Of a DNA stretch of 50,221 nucleotides, positions 1 to 8,712 are shown in pieces (the first letter of the stretch is position 1; every line of letters begins with the position of its first letter). The translations under genes were made by a program, and so were the position numbers. The notes beneath the pieces were generated by a model. That model was not told the DNA's origin. It saw only the letters and a list, made by a program, of their open reading frames with translations, and did no database searches. Origin of the DNA: Gammaproteobacteria bacterium. GTDB lineage: Bacteria > Pseudomonadota > Gammaproteobacteria > Thiohalobacterales > Thiohalobacteraceae. The stretch is taken from contig JAHJQQ010000008.1 in assembly GCA_018819175.1 (NCBI GenBank), forward strand, positions 1-50,221, in the 5' to 3' direction.

Positions 1-192
1 ACCCAACAGTTGCATAAATTCCCGGATGCAAGAGCCCGGAGAGTAGTGTTTACGGGGCGTGGCGCGGAGATTTTCCAACCGGAGCATAGTTCACACTATG
101 TGAGGATTGCAAAATCGAGCACGCGCCCCGGAAGCGCTGCTATTGCGGGCAGTGAAGCGGTCTGGCACCGGGAATTTATGCAATTGTTGGGT
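1..192. mobile_element. MITE-like palindromic miniature element with terminal inverted repeats
   Basis: The first 24 bases (1-24) and bases 169-192 are inverted repeats of each other with a single mismatch; both ends read ACCCAACA when taken inward. The interior is also partly self-complementary, with a central hairpin CATAGT (85-90) / ACTATG (95-100). There is no convincing gene inside. This is the form of a non-autonomous miniature inverted-repeat element. It ends 31 bases before the start codon of the DUF1801 gene, so it probably supplies or replaces that gene's upstream region. The element starts at the window edge, so its left boundary and any target duplication cannot be judged. Confidence 0.6.
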
Positions 193-222
193 TTAGTTAC
201 CTGAATCACTCCCCGGCATGCC

Positions 223-608
223 ATGGCAGCATTGAAAACACAAAAAACCAGGCCAGCGTCGACGACTTTCTGGCCACCGTCAAAGTTGCTGAAATGCGGT
301 CGGACTGCCGCAAGCTGATTGCAAGCATGCAAGATGCCAGTGGCGAGCAGGCCTGCATGTGGGGTCAGTCCATGGTCGGATTTGGCAGTTACCAGTATCG
401 CTATGCCAGCGGTCGCGAGGGTGACTGGTTTCTGGTCGGCTTCGCGCCCAGAAAGCGAGAATTGAGCATCTACATCATGCCCGGATTCGCCGCCTACGAT
501 GACTTCCTGCAAAAACTCGGCAAATACAAAACCGGAAAATCCTGCCTCTATGTCCGTCGTCTGGCCGACATAGACATTGCCGTGCTGCAGCAGTTGATCG
601 AGACATAG
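223..608 (+). pseudogene. DUF1801 (YdhG-like) domain protein, apparent frameshift at codon 8
   Basis: From about residue 9 to the stop the protein reads as a DUF1801 (PF08818) family member: ASVDDFLATV near the N-terminus, a CMWGQSMVGFG segment, and the C-terminal run of leucine and isoleucine. The natural start is ATG 223, which opens MAALKTQK, the usual N-terminus of this family, but in a different frame from the body. The switch falls at a run of six A (242-247); one extra A would join the two parts into one ORF of about 128 residues, a normal family length. Downstream of the break the frame is intact for over 100 codons, so the mutation is recent or is a sequencing error. Function of the family is uncertain. 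There is no clear ribosome-binding site upstream, where the miniature element at 1-192 has landed. Confidence 0.7.
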
Positions 609-692
609 GTCAGAGACATGCGGCTGAAGTATCCGTAGATCACCAACCCGCCATGTCCGGCTGCTGCGCAGCATCGCTCGCAATCAGATCAT

Positions 693-1229
693 TTACCAGA
701 GTTCCGGCTCCATCAAGGCCGGCACACATCGGATTTGCAACCCGGCGCTGTGCGCACTGTGCTCACGCAGCACGATCGCCTGCCAGGCCATGGGATACTG
801 CAGCAGATACGGTGGCAGGCAGTTTGCGGCATCAAGGGCAGTGAATCCAAACCTGGCGTAGTAATCCGGATCGCCGTACACCAGCACCATGTTGACCTCA
901 CGCTCAGCCAGCTTTGCCAGCCCTGCCCGCACCAGCTGGCTGCCGATGCCGGCATGCTGCGCTGTCGCCATCACCGCCAGTGGCGCGAGCAGGTAGCCCA
1001 GCCAATTGCTGTGCTCGAGCGCATGCACCGGGCTGAAGCAGACATGCCCCAGCACCTGATCATCTCTTTGCGCAAGCAGTGAGATGATCTCCTCGTCAGC
1101 AGACTCGCTGAGCAGGCTGATTGCCAGCTCTGCAGTGATGTCGCTTTCGCTGGCGTCAAAAGCCGAGCGGTAGACATTGCGCATGGCTTCGCTGTCGAAA
1201 GTTGTGGCGTTGCGGACGAGCATGGGCAT
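693..1229 (-). CDS. GNAT-family N-acetyltransferase
   Basis: A protein of about 178 residues with the GNAT fold pattern. The acetyl-CoA site is visible as LAVMATAQHAGIGSQLVRAG (Q/RxxGxG/A motif A), followed by VNMVLVYGDPDYYARFGF, the typical motif B region of YhbS-like acetyltransferases. The N-terminus starts MPMLVRNAT. The ORF stays open another 55 codons upstream, but that extension has no domain character and would run into the divergent gene's promoter region, so I use the internal ATG; an ATG two codons later is also possible. The substrate cannot be read from the sequence. It converges with the DUF1801 gene. Confidence 0.8.
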   Translation of the reverse strand: MPMLVRNATTFDSEAMRNVYRSAFDASESDITAELAISLLSESADEEIISLLAQRDDQVLGHVCFSPVHALEHSNWLGYLLAPLAVMATAQHAGIGSQLVRAGLAKLAEREVNMVLVYGDPDYYARFGFTALDAANCLPPYLLQYPMAWQAIVLREHSAHSAGLQIRCVPALMEPELW

Positions 1230-1393
1230 CGTTCGAGGTGGTGATTCAGGGCGACAGTATAGTGCCGCCACAGTGCCGCGGCCAAGGCGGTGCTGTGCGT
1301 GAGAGATGTCGCGGTGATCTGACAGATTCCCAGTGCAGAGGTTTGCCGCCACGCACAGGCTTCGTCCCATCCACACACGCATCAGAGACAACA

Positions 1394-1960
1394 ATGATGA
1401 ACAGGGAAGTATCCTCTCCTTTCACGCTCTCGGCACTGCTCTGCGGACTGCTGACGATGGCTTTCAGCACGGCGCATGCGCAAGACCAGAACATCATCTG
1501 TCTGGGTCAATATGCGCTGTGTTCATCCGCTTTGTGCCAGCCCGACGAAGATGGCGACGGCATGGTCAATTGCGCCTGCGAGGGACCGCTGGAAGGGCTC
1601 AACCTGGGTGCCAAAAGCAGCTGTCAGCAACGTGGGAACGAGCTGATCTCGACGTTTTCGCTGTGGGATCTCACCGCCACCCGCAGCAAGCCGGCCAAAT
1701 CGGTGCTGGTCTGCGAAGGCGAGCACCAGAATGCCTGGGCATTCTGTCTGGATTCGCCATGCAGAATCGTCGACGGCGAGGTCATCTGCAGTTGCACTCT
1801 GGCAGAAAAATCCGACTACTACACCTTTGCCGGCAACTGCGAAACCGAACAGGCCTGCCAGAAACTGTGGTCTGCGGCAGCATTGCCCGATCTGCTGGGC
1901 GGCTACAGCGCGCTGTGGGAATTCGAGGCAGACATTCCCAAACTGCAGTATTGCCCGTAG
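1394..1960 (+). CDS. Cysteine-rich exported protein, function unknown
   Basis: 188 residues starting at ATG 1394; a second ATG follows directly. A clear Sec signal peptide (positively charged start, hydrophobic stretch LSALLCGLLTMAFS, cleavage expected after AHA about residue 28) precedes a mature part with about a dozen cysteines in pairs (ICLGQYALC, CQPDEDGDGMVNCAC, CEGEHQNAWAFC, ICSC), suggesting a periplasmic or secreted disulfide-rich protein. I do not recognise a family. The acidic DEDGDGMVNC stretch resembles a calcium-binding loop but could be chance. Its stop codon abuts the stop codon of the convergent S4 gene with no spacer. Confidence 0.7.
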   Translation: MMNREVSSPFTLSALLCGLLTMAFSTAHAQDQNIICLGQYALCSSALCQPDEDGDGMVNCACEGPLEGLNLGAKSSCQQRGNELISTFSLWDLTATRSKPAKSVLVCEGEHQNAWAFCLDSPCRIVDGEVICSCTLAEKSDYYTFAGNCETEQACQKLWSAAALPDLLGGYSALWEFEADIPKLQYCP

Positions 1961-2185
1961 TCAGAACGCCCTGTCCTCAGCCACCACTTGCCACGACTGC
2001 CCGTCGACCTCAACCACATCCCCTGGGCTGATCTGCTTGCGTTTGCGTGTCTCGGTCTCGCCGTTGACCTTGACCTGCCCTGCGGCGACCGCCATTTTGG
2101 CGTCGCCGCCGCTGGCGGAGAGACCCGCCAGCTTGAGCAATTTGTACAGTTCAATCGTTGCGGTGTGTATCGCTACCGTGTTCAC
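1961..2185 (-). CDS. S4-domain RNA-binding protein (YbcJ-like)
   Basis: 74 residues, almost entirely one S4 domain: IELYKLLKLAGLSASGGDAK, then AVAAGQVKVNGETETRKRKQI and SPGDVVEVDGQSWQVV. This matches small stand-alone S4 proteins such as E. coli YbcJ, which bind structured RNA; the exact target is unknown. It is the last gene of a run apt, exported methyltransferase-like protein, S4 protein, starting 11 bases after the preceding stop codon, so it is probably cotranscribed with them. Confidence 0.85.
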   Translation of the reverse strand: MNTVAIHTATIELYKLLKLAGLSASGGDAKMAVAAGQVKVNGETETRKRKQISPGDVVEVDGQSWQVVAEDRAF

Positions 2186-2196
2186 CGCCGCTGCGC

Positions 2197-3135
2197 TCAG
2201 GGTGCCAGCACGGCATCGGTACCCGGTCGATCAAGCAAGGTCAGATCCCAGCCATCAGTGACCTCGCCCTTGACGAACAGCAGCGTCATGCGATCGCTTT
2301 CGCCAATGCGCAGGTATTCCTCGCGGTTGCGATCACCCAGACGCAGCGATGGCGGCAGTGTCCACACACCTTCGGGATGGTCGTGATCATCGGCCGGGTT
2401 GGCATTGACTTCGGATTTTGACACCAGGCTGAAGCCCGCCGCTTTGGCCAGTTCAATCACCGTGGCTTCCGGCACATAACCCATCTCGGCGCTGCTGCGC
2501 GGGTCGCTGCCGGCCGGTGCGCGGTGCTGGACGATGCCCAGACGACCACCCGGCTTCAACACTTCGCTGAAGTCCTCGAACACTGCTTTTGCCACGCCGT
2601 CATTGATCCAGCCGTGGATGCTGCGGAATGTCAGAATCATGTCCACCTGACCGGCGGCATTCAGCGACTGCGTCTGCGGGTCGGACCAGGCAATCGCCTT
2701 GACCTGATCATACACCTGCGGGTTGCCGGCGAACTTGCCCATCAGCTCCTTGTGCAGCTGATAGCGGTAATCCGGCTGATTGGGCAGGTTCGGATCATAG
2801 CTGGCGACGATCAGCTTGCCGTTTTTGCGCAGCACAGGTGCCAGAATTTCGGTGTACCAGCCGCTGCCTGGCCAGATCTCCAGCACCGTCATGTCATCGG
2901 TGAGCCCGAAGAAGCTCAGTGTGCCGATAGGATGTCGATACTGGTCGCGCGCGCTATTCTCGGGACTGCGATGGCTGCCATAGGTGGCGGCCTCGATCTT
3001 CTGGGTCAGATCCCAGCCGCTCGGACGTGGATCGTTGTCGACCCCATCCGTGACTGGTTGCGCCAGTGCGCTGGCAGACAGCAGCAGTGCACAGCTTGTG
3101 GCAGCCAGCAATGACTTGATGTGAGTGTTATTCAT
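2197..3135 (-). CDS. Exported class I methyltransferase-like protein (COG4798-type)
   Basis: 312 residues from the ATG at 3135, which has a good GGAG site eight bases upstream; 16 further in-frame codons upstream are not needed. The N-terminus is a Sec signal peptide ending SASALAQ (about residue 26). The mature part has a Rossmann methyltransferase pattern: FFGLTDDMTVLEIWPGSGWYTEILAP (motif I with PGSGW in place of the usual GCGTG), then VDMILTFRSIHGW and LKPGGRLGIVQHRA (motif post I and III). Proteins of this type are annotated as predicted methyltransferases, but a signal peptide puts them in the periplasm, where S-adenosylmethionine is not expected. A paralogue lies at 9517-10287. It sits between apt and the S4 gene, in the same direction. 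Confidence 0.75.
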   Translation of the reverse strand: MNNTHIKSLLAATSCALLLSASALAQPVTDGVDNDPRPSGWDLTQKIEAATYGSHRSPENSARDQYRHPIGTLSFFGLTDDMTVLEIWPGSGWYTEILAPVLRKNGKLIVASYDPNLPNQPDYRYQLHKELMGKFAGNPQVYDQVKAIAWSDPQTQSLNAAGQVDMILTFRSIHGWINDGVAKAVFEDFSEVLKPGGRLGIVQHRAPAGSDPRSSAEMGYVPEATVIELAKAAGFSLVSKSEVNANPADDHDHPEGVWTLPPSLRLGDRNREEYLRIGESDRMTLLFVKGEVTDGWDLTLLDRPGTDAVLAP

Positions 3136-3183
3136 AACGTGCTCCAGGTTCAGATCAGATTGGATTTGCAATGTCCGGGTCAA

Positions 3184-3714
3184 TCAACTGTCATTGATAT
3201 CATACTGCAACAGGCTGTACACGGAATGCGGTGCCAGATTGACTGCGCCGGCCAGGCCCAGCAGTTCAATCAGAAAAACGGCTCCGGCCACTCTGGCACC
3301 GGCCAGTTCCAGCAGCTTTATCACTGCACCGGCGGTGCCGCCAGTGGCCAGCACATCATCGATGACCACACAACGCTGTCCCGGCTGCACATCGTCGCAG
3401 TGCACTTCCATGTGATCCATGCCGTACTCCAGTTCATAACTGGCCTTGTGAGTAGCGCGCGGCAGCTTGCCATGCTTGCGCACCAGTATCAATGGCAGCC
3501 CAAGCTGGGTGGCCACGGGCGCGGCAAACAGAAAGCCGCGAGATTCCACGCCGAACACGGCCTCGGCACCGGTTTGCTGCACCAGCCCGGCCAGCTGCTC
3601 AATGGCCTGGCGAAACGCCGGCGGATGCGCCAGCAACGGGGTGATATCGCGGTAGCGGATGCCATGCTTCGGGTAATCGGGCACCATCATGATGTGGTTT
3701 TTCAGATCAATCAT
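3184..3714 (-). CDS. apt: Adenine phosphoribosyltransferase
   Basis: 176 residues, normal for the family. Apt converts adenine and PRPP to AMP and pyrophosphate in purine salvage, in the cytoplasm. The PRPP-binding loop is plain (VVIDDVLATGGTA, about residues 117-129), preceded by GVESRGFLFAAPVA (the pyrophosphate-contacting loop) and by VPDYPKHGIRYRDITPLL, the N-terminal signature. Its start overlaps the end of the upstream lipoprotein gene by eight bases, which indicates translational coupling; the exported methyltransferase-like gene follows after 48 bases. No strong ribosome-binding site is visible ahead of its ATG. Confidence 0.95.
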   Translation of the reverse strand: MIDLKNHIMMVPDYPKHGIRYRDITPLLAHPPAFRQAIEQLAGLVQQTGAEAVFGVESRGFLFAAPVATQLGLPLILVRKHGKLPRATHKASYELEYGMDHMEVHCDDVQPGQRCVVIDDVLATGGTAGAVIKLLELAGARVAGAVFLIELLGLAGAVNLAPHSVYSLLQYDINDS

Positions 3715-4900
3715 AGCCGGTCAATTCAACGTATCCCTGCCCCTTGATGGACTTGCCCTGCCAGACCCCGCTGACACCGACCGCGCCCTCCCAGTATTGA
3801 TAACGCACGCTCCAGGCCTGGTTTGGCATCATTGCCTCCAGTTGCAGCCGCCAGTCGCCATCGGCCGACTGCAGCAGCCAGCTTACCGGGTAGGTTTTGT
3901 CGGTCTCGCGACTATACCAGCTTGCCTGCGGCGATGCGCTGATATCGTCCACATGCAGATGCCGGACGCTGCCATCCGCGGCCACCAGCACGCCGGCACT
4001 GGCGGCGTCGATGCTGCCATCGTCCAGCCGCAAACGATAGAACATCAGATCAACGCCGTTGTCCAGCTGCAGCGCAAACCAGTCCCAGCCTGCCTGTCTT
4101 GCACTCAGCGCACTGGTGCTCCACTCGCGATCCAGCCAGCTGCTGCCGGTGACGGTGTGCTCAGTCTCGTTGCCATCGGTCGTCAGCTGCAAGCTGCCCT
4201 CACTGCGCAGGCGGGTCATGCTGTAATACCACGAGGCGCTAGCGGCATCGTCGGCACTCTTGCGGCTGAGCCCGTTGTCACCCTGCAACACCACCGGCTT
4301 TTCTGCCGCAAGCGTCAACGCCAGACGAAAATCCTCGCTGTCCATGTACAGCTCCATGCGGTCGGTGGCCAGCGGATCGTCATCGGGAGCAGCCAGCGAC
4401 CAGCCATTGACCTGCACATGCAAACGCTCAGCAGCGGCGGCAGTTACACCGGGCAGTTCGCGACTGAGCTGCTCGCTGGTGTAAAAGCGCTGCTGATCGA
4501 TGTCGCTGACCGCGGCCTGGGCCAGCCACACCGCAGACGTGACCCAGGCAGAATCCGCCGTGGTTGCCCGCTTTGCGGATGCGTCTGGTGGCTGCATCAG
4601 CACGCGGAAAAAAGTCAGCTGATAGCCAAAACGACGACCTGAGTCGGTGTGCAGATTGCCGGTCACATACCACCATTCGGTGCGATAGCCATCGTGATGG
4701 CCGTGATCGGCGGGGAAAGAAAACTCACGTTGTCCGCTGGCCTGGCGAAAACCGTCGATGTCGTCACTGGACATCATCGCCATGGCCTGATCCGCGACCG
4801 CAGCGTCCGTATCAGTCGATCCGGGGCCGCTGCCCTGGTCACAGCCGAGCAGACACAGCAACGCAAACAGCCCAACCAGGCACATGCCGGACCGGCTCAT
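3707..4900 (-). CDS. AttH/CrtC-like lipocalin-domain lipoprotein
   Basis: 397 residues from ATG 4900; the lipobox LLGC lies at the end of a hydrophobic signal (MSRSGMCLVGLFALLCLLGC), so the mature protein is a lipid-anchored envelope protein. The family signature of AttH/carotenoid 1,2-hydratase-like double-lipocalin proteins is present: DGYRTEWWYVTGNL, FGYQLTFFRVLM, then WLDREWSTSAL and GWDWFALQLDNGVDLMFYRLR. In other bacteria such proteins are commonly encoded next to an ABC transporter with an FtsX-like permease (AttEFGH type). Here the matching ATPase and permease are upstream on the same strand at 9443-6136, but separated by about 1.1 kb of AT-rich DNA, suggesting a disrupted operon. Substrate is unknown; a role in lipid export or processing is inference. 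Confidence 0.8.
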   Translation of the reverse strand: MSRSGMCLVGLFALLCLLGCDQGSGPGSTDTDAAVADQAMAMMSSDDIDGFRQASGQREFSFPADHGHHDGYRTEWWYVTGNLHTDSGRRFGYQLTFFRVLMQPPDASAKRATTADSAWVTSAVWLAQAAVSDIDQQRFYTSEQLSRELPGVTAAAAERLHVQVNGWSLAAPDDDPLATDRMELYMDSEDFRLALTLAAEKPVVLQGDNGLSRKSADDAASASWYYSMTRLRSEGSLQLTTDGNETEHTVTGSSWLDREWSTSALSARQAGWDWFALQLDNGVDLMFYRLRLDDGSIDAASAGVLVAADGSVRHLHVDDISASPQASWYSRETDKTYPVSWLLQSADGDWRLQLEAMMPNQAWSVRYQYWEGAVGVSGVWQGKSIKGQGYVELTGYD

Positions 4901-5353
4901 GACCGAACCAGCGCAAGCCGGCACCATACATCAGAGTGCTGCCAGGCAGACCATGCGGACCGGGCGATGATCGGCAGGCATGTGTTGTGACCGTCATGCA
5001 TCATGGGCACAGTATACGTGGTGAGGGTTGCTGTGGAGTCGCTGGCTGGTTGTTGGGTTTGATTTCTGAAGAAACCATTATATCAGAAAACAGAGATAAC
5101 TCATACTGATAGAGCACCTCATTTTTCACCTATGCCAATGAGATCACGCAGAATCATGCCCAGAAGAAATGATTTATGGGGCATACTGTAATACATTTCC
5201 TACAAACATACGAGCATTATTCTTACATGCTAATGCGGCATTAACTCACATAGCATTTAGTTAGATAGTGATATAGTTTATGCACCTATATAGAAATAGG
5301 TGACCTTTTCAAAAAGCAAAGCGGATTTTATTTATCAAATATGGATATTTAAT
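4901..5353. other. AT-rich intergenic segment, no gene seen
   Basis: The first 120 bases are GC-rich upstream sequence of the lipoprotein gene. From about 5050 the base composition drops abruptly to strongly AT-rich and remains so to about 5990, unlike all flanking genes. I see no credible gene between 4901 and 5353 and no clear terminal repeats at the composition boundary. The segment is best read as the left part of an acquired insert that contains the secreted-protein gene following it. Confidence 0.5.
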
Positions 5354-5800
5354 ATGAAACACATACCTATAATTACTAAAGAACATGGCATTTTTTGTTA
5401 ATTAATGCCTTGATATTCGGATCACTTATCACTATTGTATCGAGTGCATCTATAGCAGCAGATACCATTACCACATGCGAAATGGTCAGCCCCAACCCTC
5501 CTAGAGAATTTATTTGTGAAACCTATGGCGACGGAGCTCAATTAATATCTCAAACCTGGTCCCTCACCACAGGGGGGGCAGATTCTAGGGCAATATACAG
5601 GCATCATGGCTGTAAGATGCGGCGGATCATCAAATCTTGGGTATCAATTCATAGCTTCCCTGTCAGATGGGTCAACAGACACAGGCTCAGGCGGACTACC
5701 ATGTGGTACAAGCGGCGGTGGCAGCGGTGGACCACCTGGACCCGGAAATTGTCAATTAGGACCTGATTGCGATACCGGAACCAATTTAAATATTCCATAA
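5354..5800 (+). pseudogene. Small secreted glycine-rich protein with homopolymer frameshifts
   Basis: Two overlapping reading-frame segments make one sensible small exported protein. Segment one (about 5395-5580) encodes a hydrophobic signal (LINALIFGSLITIVSSASIAA) and TITTCEMVSPNPPREFICETYGDG; segment two (to the TAA at 5798-5800) encodes a Gly/Pro/Cys-rich tail (CGTSGGGSGGPPGPGNC). The join falls at a run of seven G (5572-5578); six G would fuse them. The start is also ambiguous: ATG 5354 or ATG 5385 would each read into the signal peptide if the T6 run at 5391-5396 had one T more or one fewer; otherwise a TTG at 5395 must be used. Decay, phase variation and assembly error are all possible. 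No family recognised; base composition in the first half is much more AT-rich than neighbours. Confidence 0.5.
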
Positions 5801-5836
5801 TTACTTATAACTATTATAATTCGTTAAAACCTAAGT

Positions 5837-5874
5837 GCCGGAGACAATCTGAATTTTAGACGATTGTCTCCGGC
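5837..5874 (+). terminator. Hairpin terminator candidate after the secreted-protein gene
   Basis: A perfect 13-bp inverted repeat, GCCGGAGACAATC (5837-5849) and its complement (5862-5874), with a 12-base loop, 36 bases after the stop codon. The following sequence is only moderately T-rich (GATTTCTAA), so termination in the plus direction is likely but not certain. Confidence 0.6.
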
Positions 5875-6001
5875 GATTTCTAATTAACAATCGATATAGA
5901 GCTTCAAATTAATATCATTATTTGAGCTAAGTTAGCTAGATTTAATAAAGTTAATTATTAAAGACAATAAATAAGGACACCCATCACCGACAACACTCAC
6001 C

Positions 6002-6135
6002 CTACAACATCTCCAGCCCTTTGCGACGATACTGAGGCAGCACGTGGTCACGTTCTGCAGCATAAGCGAAGCTCTGGTCATACCCATGCAAGAGGCTATT
6101 TATTGGTCACGTAGGGCTGCAGAACACATCGTCGC
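6002..6135 (-). other. Short gene remnant and inverted repeats beside the permease stop
   Basis: On the minus strand 6106-6002 is an open stretch of about 34 codons ending in TAG that reads HGYDQSFAYAAERDHVLPQY and ends RRKGLEML; its composition is GC-rich like the neighbours, so it may be the 3' end of a lost gene. I cannot name the family. Overlapping it are two pairs of inverted repeats, GCGACGAT (6023-6030) with 6128-6135, and GTTCTGCAG (6052-6060) with 6117-6125, which end exactly at the permease stop codon. They may mark the edge of the AT-rich insert. Confidence 0.25.
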
Positions 6136-8712
6136 CTAGACCAGGCCATGACCGGCTGGAGTCTGCTGCCGATTGGCCAGCATGGCCATGCCCGCAGCCA
6201 GCAGGCCGGCCAGCAGTGCCACTGCGATCATCAACAGCCAGTGTGAGGCGAGCACGGTGAGGTCGATGTGCCAGCCAAAGGCGCGCAGGTTGATGATCTC
6301 GGTGAGGAGCCAGCCCAGCAGGTAGCCCAGCGGCAATGCCTGCAGCATGGCCAGGATGGCCAGAAACAGTGCTTCAAACAACAGCAGCCGGCGCTGTTCA
6401 CCACCGCTGAGACCCAGTTGATGCAGCAGCCGCAGTTCCTGCCGCCGCTCCAGTTGTAGCGCCAGCAATGCGCCACTGACACCCACCATGGCCACCAGCG
6501 CGAGTATCCAGCGCAGGGCGCGCGTGAGCAGAAAAGTCTGATCGAAGATGCGCAGGGTTTCTGCCTTGACCCGCTCGGCGCTGATCATGCGCACTGCCGA
6601 GGCCGGGTCCAGTCTGCGCTGCAGCCAGTCCCGAAAGGTTTCGACCTGATCCTGATCCAGGTAGACGGCCAGCGAGGTTGGCAGTGCGGGCGCATCGGGC
6701 CAGTGTGTGCGCCTGGCGATCAGGCGTCCGCTGCCGGCACTGTAATCCTGAAAGACGCCGACGATGCTGACGCGCCGGGTCTGCCCTGCCACTTGCAGCA
6801 TCAGTGTCTGTCCGACCTGCAGAGACTGACGCCGGGCCAGCGTTTCTCCGGCCATCACGGCAATGGCGGGGTTGGCATCTGATCCGGGCTGTTTGCGCTG
6901 GTCGGCTTGCTGATCAGTCCATACCGATACGCCGTCGAGCATGCGATAGGAGTCCTGCCCGCGAGCCGGCAGATCAAGCAGCAGCAGCTGCATGTCGTCA
7001 TCCGGTGACGTAGACAGTCGCGCCGGCAGCGCATGCAGCCAGCCGGTTGCCGCAACCAGTGGCTGGCGGTCGATCTGTTGCAGCAGTTCTGCGGGCATGG
7101 TCTGCCCATCGTTGCTCAGATACACCGGTGCACTGAGGGTGATCTGCAGCCAGTCGATGACACTGTTGCGGAAGCTGCTGATCATGCTGCTGACGCCGAC
7201 GATGGTGGCCAGCGCCAGAATCAGCGCCGCCAGCGCCGGGGTCATTTTCGGAATGGCGTCACGCAGACGTGCCGAGGCCAGGGCCAGCAGCGGTGTGCGC
7301 ATGGAACTGAGCGCATGCAGTGCCCTGGCCAGCAGCATGAGCAGTCGCTGTGACAGCAGCAACCAGGCCATGGTCACGGCAAACAGCGCCGCCAGGGCAG
7401 CCAGCAGGCTGGTCTGCAACCACAACAGCAGTGCCGCCACCAGCAGCAGCAACAGCGCCAGCGCCACGCGCAGGTCCAATGTCTGCGCCAGGAAAAATCT
7501 GTGTTGCTGCCGGCCTGCACGACGGCCGCGCCACCAGCGAGTCAGCATTGGCAGTATGGCCAGAAGACTGCTGCCGACCCCGGTGAGCGCGGCCAGGGAA
7601 GCACTGCGCCAGCCCATTGCCCGAGCGGCAAATCCGGTACTGGAGAACAGGTCCGAAAGCGTCTGCTGCAACCAGTTCAGCACCAGATCAGCCAGCAGCA
7701 GGCCGGCGAGCCAGCCGAATAGTGCACCCAGCACGCCCAGCAGCAGGGCTTCCAGCAGCATTTCCAGCCAGTGCTGGGCTTGCTGCTCACCGAGCAGGTG
7801 GCGCAAGCGGTTCTGCGCTTCACGCTGCAGCAGCAACAGTCGGAATGTGCTGTACACCAGCAGCACGCCCATCAGCAGCGCCAGCAGCCCCATGGCCTGC
7901 AGATTCAGCGCGAAAGCCGCCGACATGCCACTGTCACCGCGCTCCACCGGCTGCAGCTGCAAGCCATCCGGCAATTGCCCGGTCAGCGACTGCGCCTGCT
8001 GCGTGGTCAGCGCAAGACGCACCTGATCAATCGCCTCGCTGCCACGCAGTCGTGCAGCCAGCGACTGCTCCATGATCACGGTATCGTCGGGTGCCGCCGC
8101 CGCAGACAGGCTGCCGGCGACGCGCAGGGCCAGGGTTGCGCCGGTATCATCGGGTGGTTGTGCAGGTGGCTGCAACGAGGCTGAGGCAGGTGTGAAAACC
8201 TTCAACATGCCCGCCTCGACACGTTCCAGCAGGTTTTCACTGACCAGCACCAGCGGCGCACCGGCAAGCCAATCGGCCATGTCGCTGTCGGCAATCTGTG
8301 TCAGTGCCGCGCCGGTGTCGGTGGCACTGTCGTTGTCTTCCAGCTGGGCCCACTGCAGTTCGCTGATCAGGTCCACCGCCTGTACCTGCAGCAGGTCGCC
8401 ATCGACATGGCGCAGGCGAAAAGCGGACAGCGGTGCCAGTGGCAGATTGCCGGCTTGCTGGCGCAGTTGCGCATACTGTTGCAGACTGATGGACGCCGAG
8501 CCCGTGGCCGTGACGGTGTGGCTGGCACGCCCCTGCAATGCCAGCATGCCGGATGAAAAACTGCTGGCAACCGCCTGCCGGGCGGCATCGACGGCCACCA
8601 CTGCAGCGACACCGGTGATGACCCCGGTCAGCGCCAGCAGCAGCTGCAAGCGGTTGCTGCGGAACCAGCGCCACGACATCAGGCCGCGCAAGCGCCACAG
8701 CTGCCAGTTCAT
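6136..8712 (-). CDS. ABC transporter permease, FtsX family, two-domain
   Basis: 858 residues. The N-terminus has one membrane segment (LQLLLALTGVITGVAAVVAV) followed by a large periplasmic domain, then a cluster of membrane segments from about residue 265 (LNLQAMGLLALLMGVLLVYSTFRLLLLQREAQNRLRHLLG), more in the middle (ALALLLLLVAALLLWL and LLAALAALFAVTMAWLLL), a second periplasmic domain, and a final FtsX block (ALRWILALVAMVGVSGALLALQLERRQELRLLHQLG). This is the long two-repeat FtsX permease layout seen in AttF/AttG-like and LolCE-like exporters that act on envelope substrates. Its ATG overlaps the stop of the ATPase gene as ATGA, so the two are translationally coupled partners. Confidence 0.9.
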   Translation of the reverse strand: MNWQLWRLRGLMSWRWFRSNRLQLLLALTGVITGVAAVVAVDAARQAVASSFSSGMLALQGRASHTVTATGSASISLQQYAQLRQQAGNLPLAPLSAFRLRHVDGDLLQVQAVDLISELQWAQLEDNDSATDTGAALTQIADSDMADWLAGAPLVLVSENLLERVEAGMLKVFTPASASLQPPAQPPDDTGATLALRVAGSLSAAAAPDDTVIMEQSLAARLRGSEAIDQVRLALTTQQAQSLTGQLPDGLQLQPVERGDSGMSAAFALNLQAMGLLALLMGVLLVYSTFRLLLLQREAQNRLRHLLGEQQAQHWLEMLLEALLLGVLGALFGWLAGLLLADLVLNWLQQTLSDLFSSTGFAARAMGWRSASLAALTGVGSSLLAILPMLTRWWRGRRAGRQQHRFFLAQTLDLRVALALLLLLVAALLLWLQTSLLAALAALFAVTMAWLLLSQRLLMLLARALHALSSMRTPLLALASARLRDAIPKMTPALAALILALATIVGVSSMISSFRNSVIDWLQITLSAPVYLSNDGQTMPAELLQQIDRQPLVAATGWLHALPARLSTSPDDDMQLLLLDLPARGQDSYRMLDGVSVWTDQQADQRKQPGSDANPAIAVMAGETLARRQSLQVGQTLMLQVAGQTRRVSIVGVFQDYSAGSGRLIARRTHWPDAPALPTSLAVYLDQDQVETFRDWLQRRLDPASAVRMISAERVKAETLRIFDQTFLLTRALRWILALVAMVGVSGALLALQLERRQELRLLHQLGLSGGEQRRLLLFEALFLAILAMLQALPLGYLLGWLLTEIINLRAFGWHIDLTVLASHWLLMIAVALLAGLLAAGMAMLANRQQTPAGHGLV

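Noticed and set aside
96..683. Long open frame on the minus strand
   Set aside because: It runs antisense through the DUF1801 gene and the miniature element, with no domain character or ribosome-binding site; it is a shadow frame.
4927..5040. Promoter of the AttH-like lipoprotein gene
   Set aside because: No pair of -35 and -10 hexamers with acceptable spacing stood out, so I did not annotate one.
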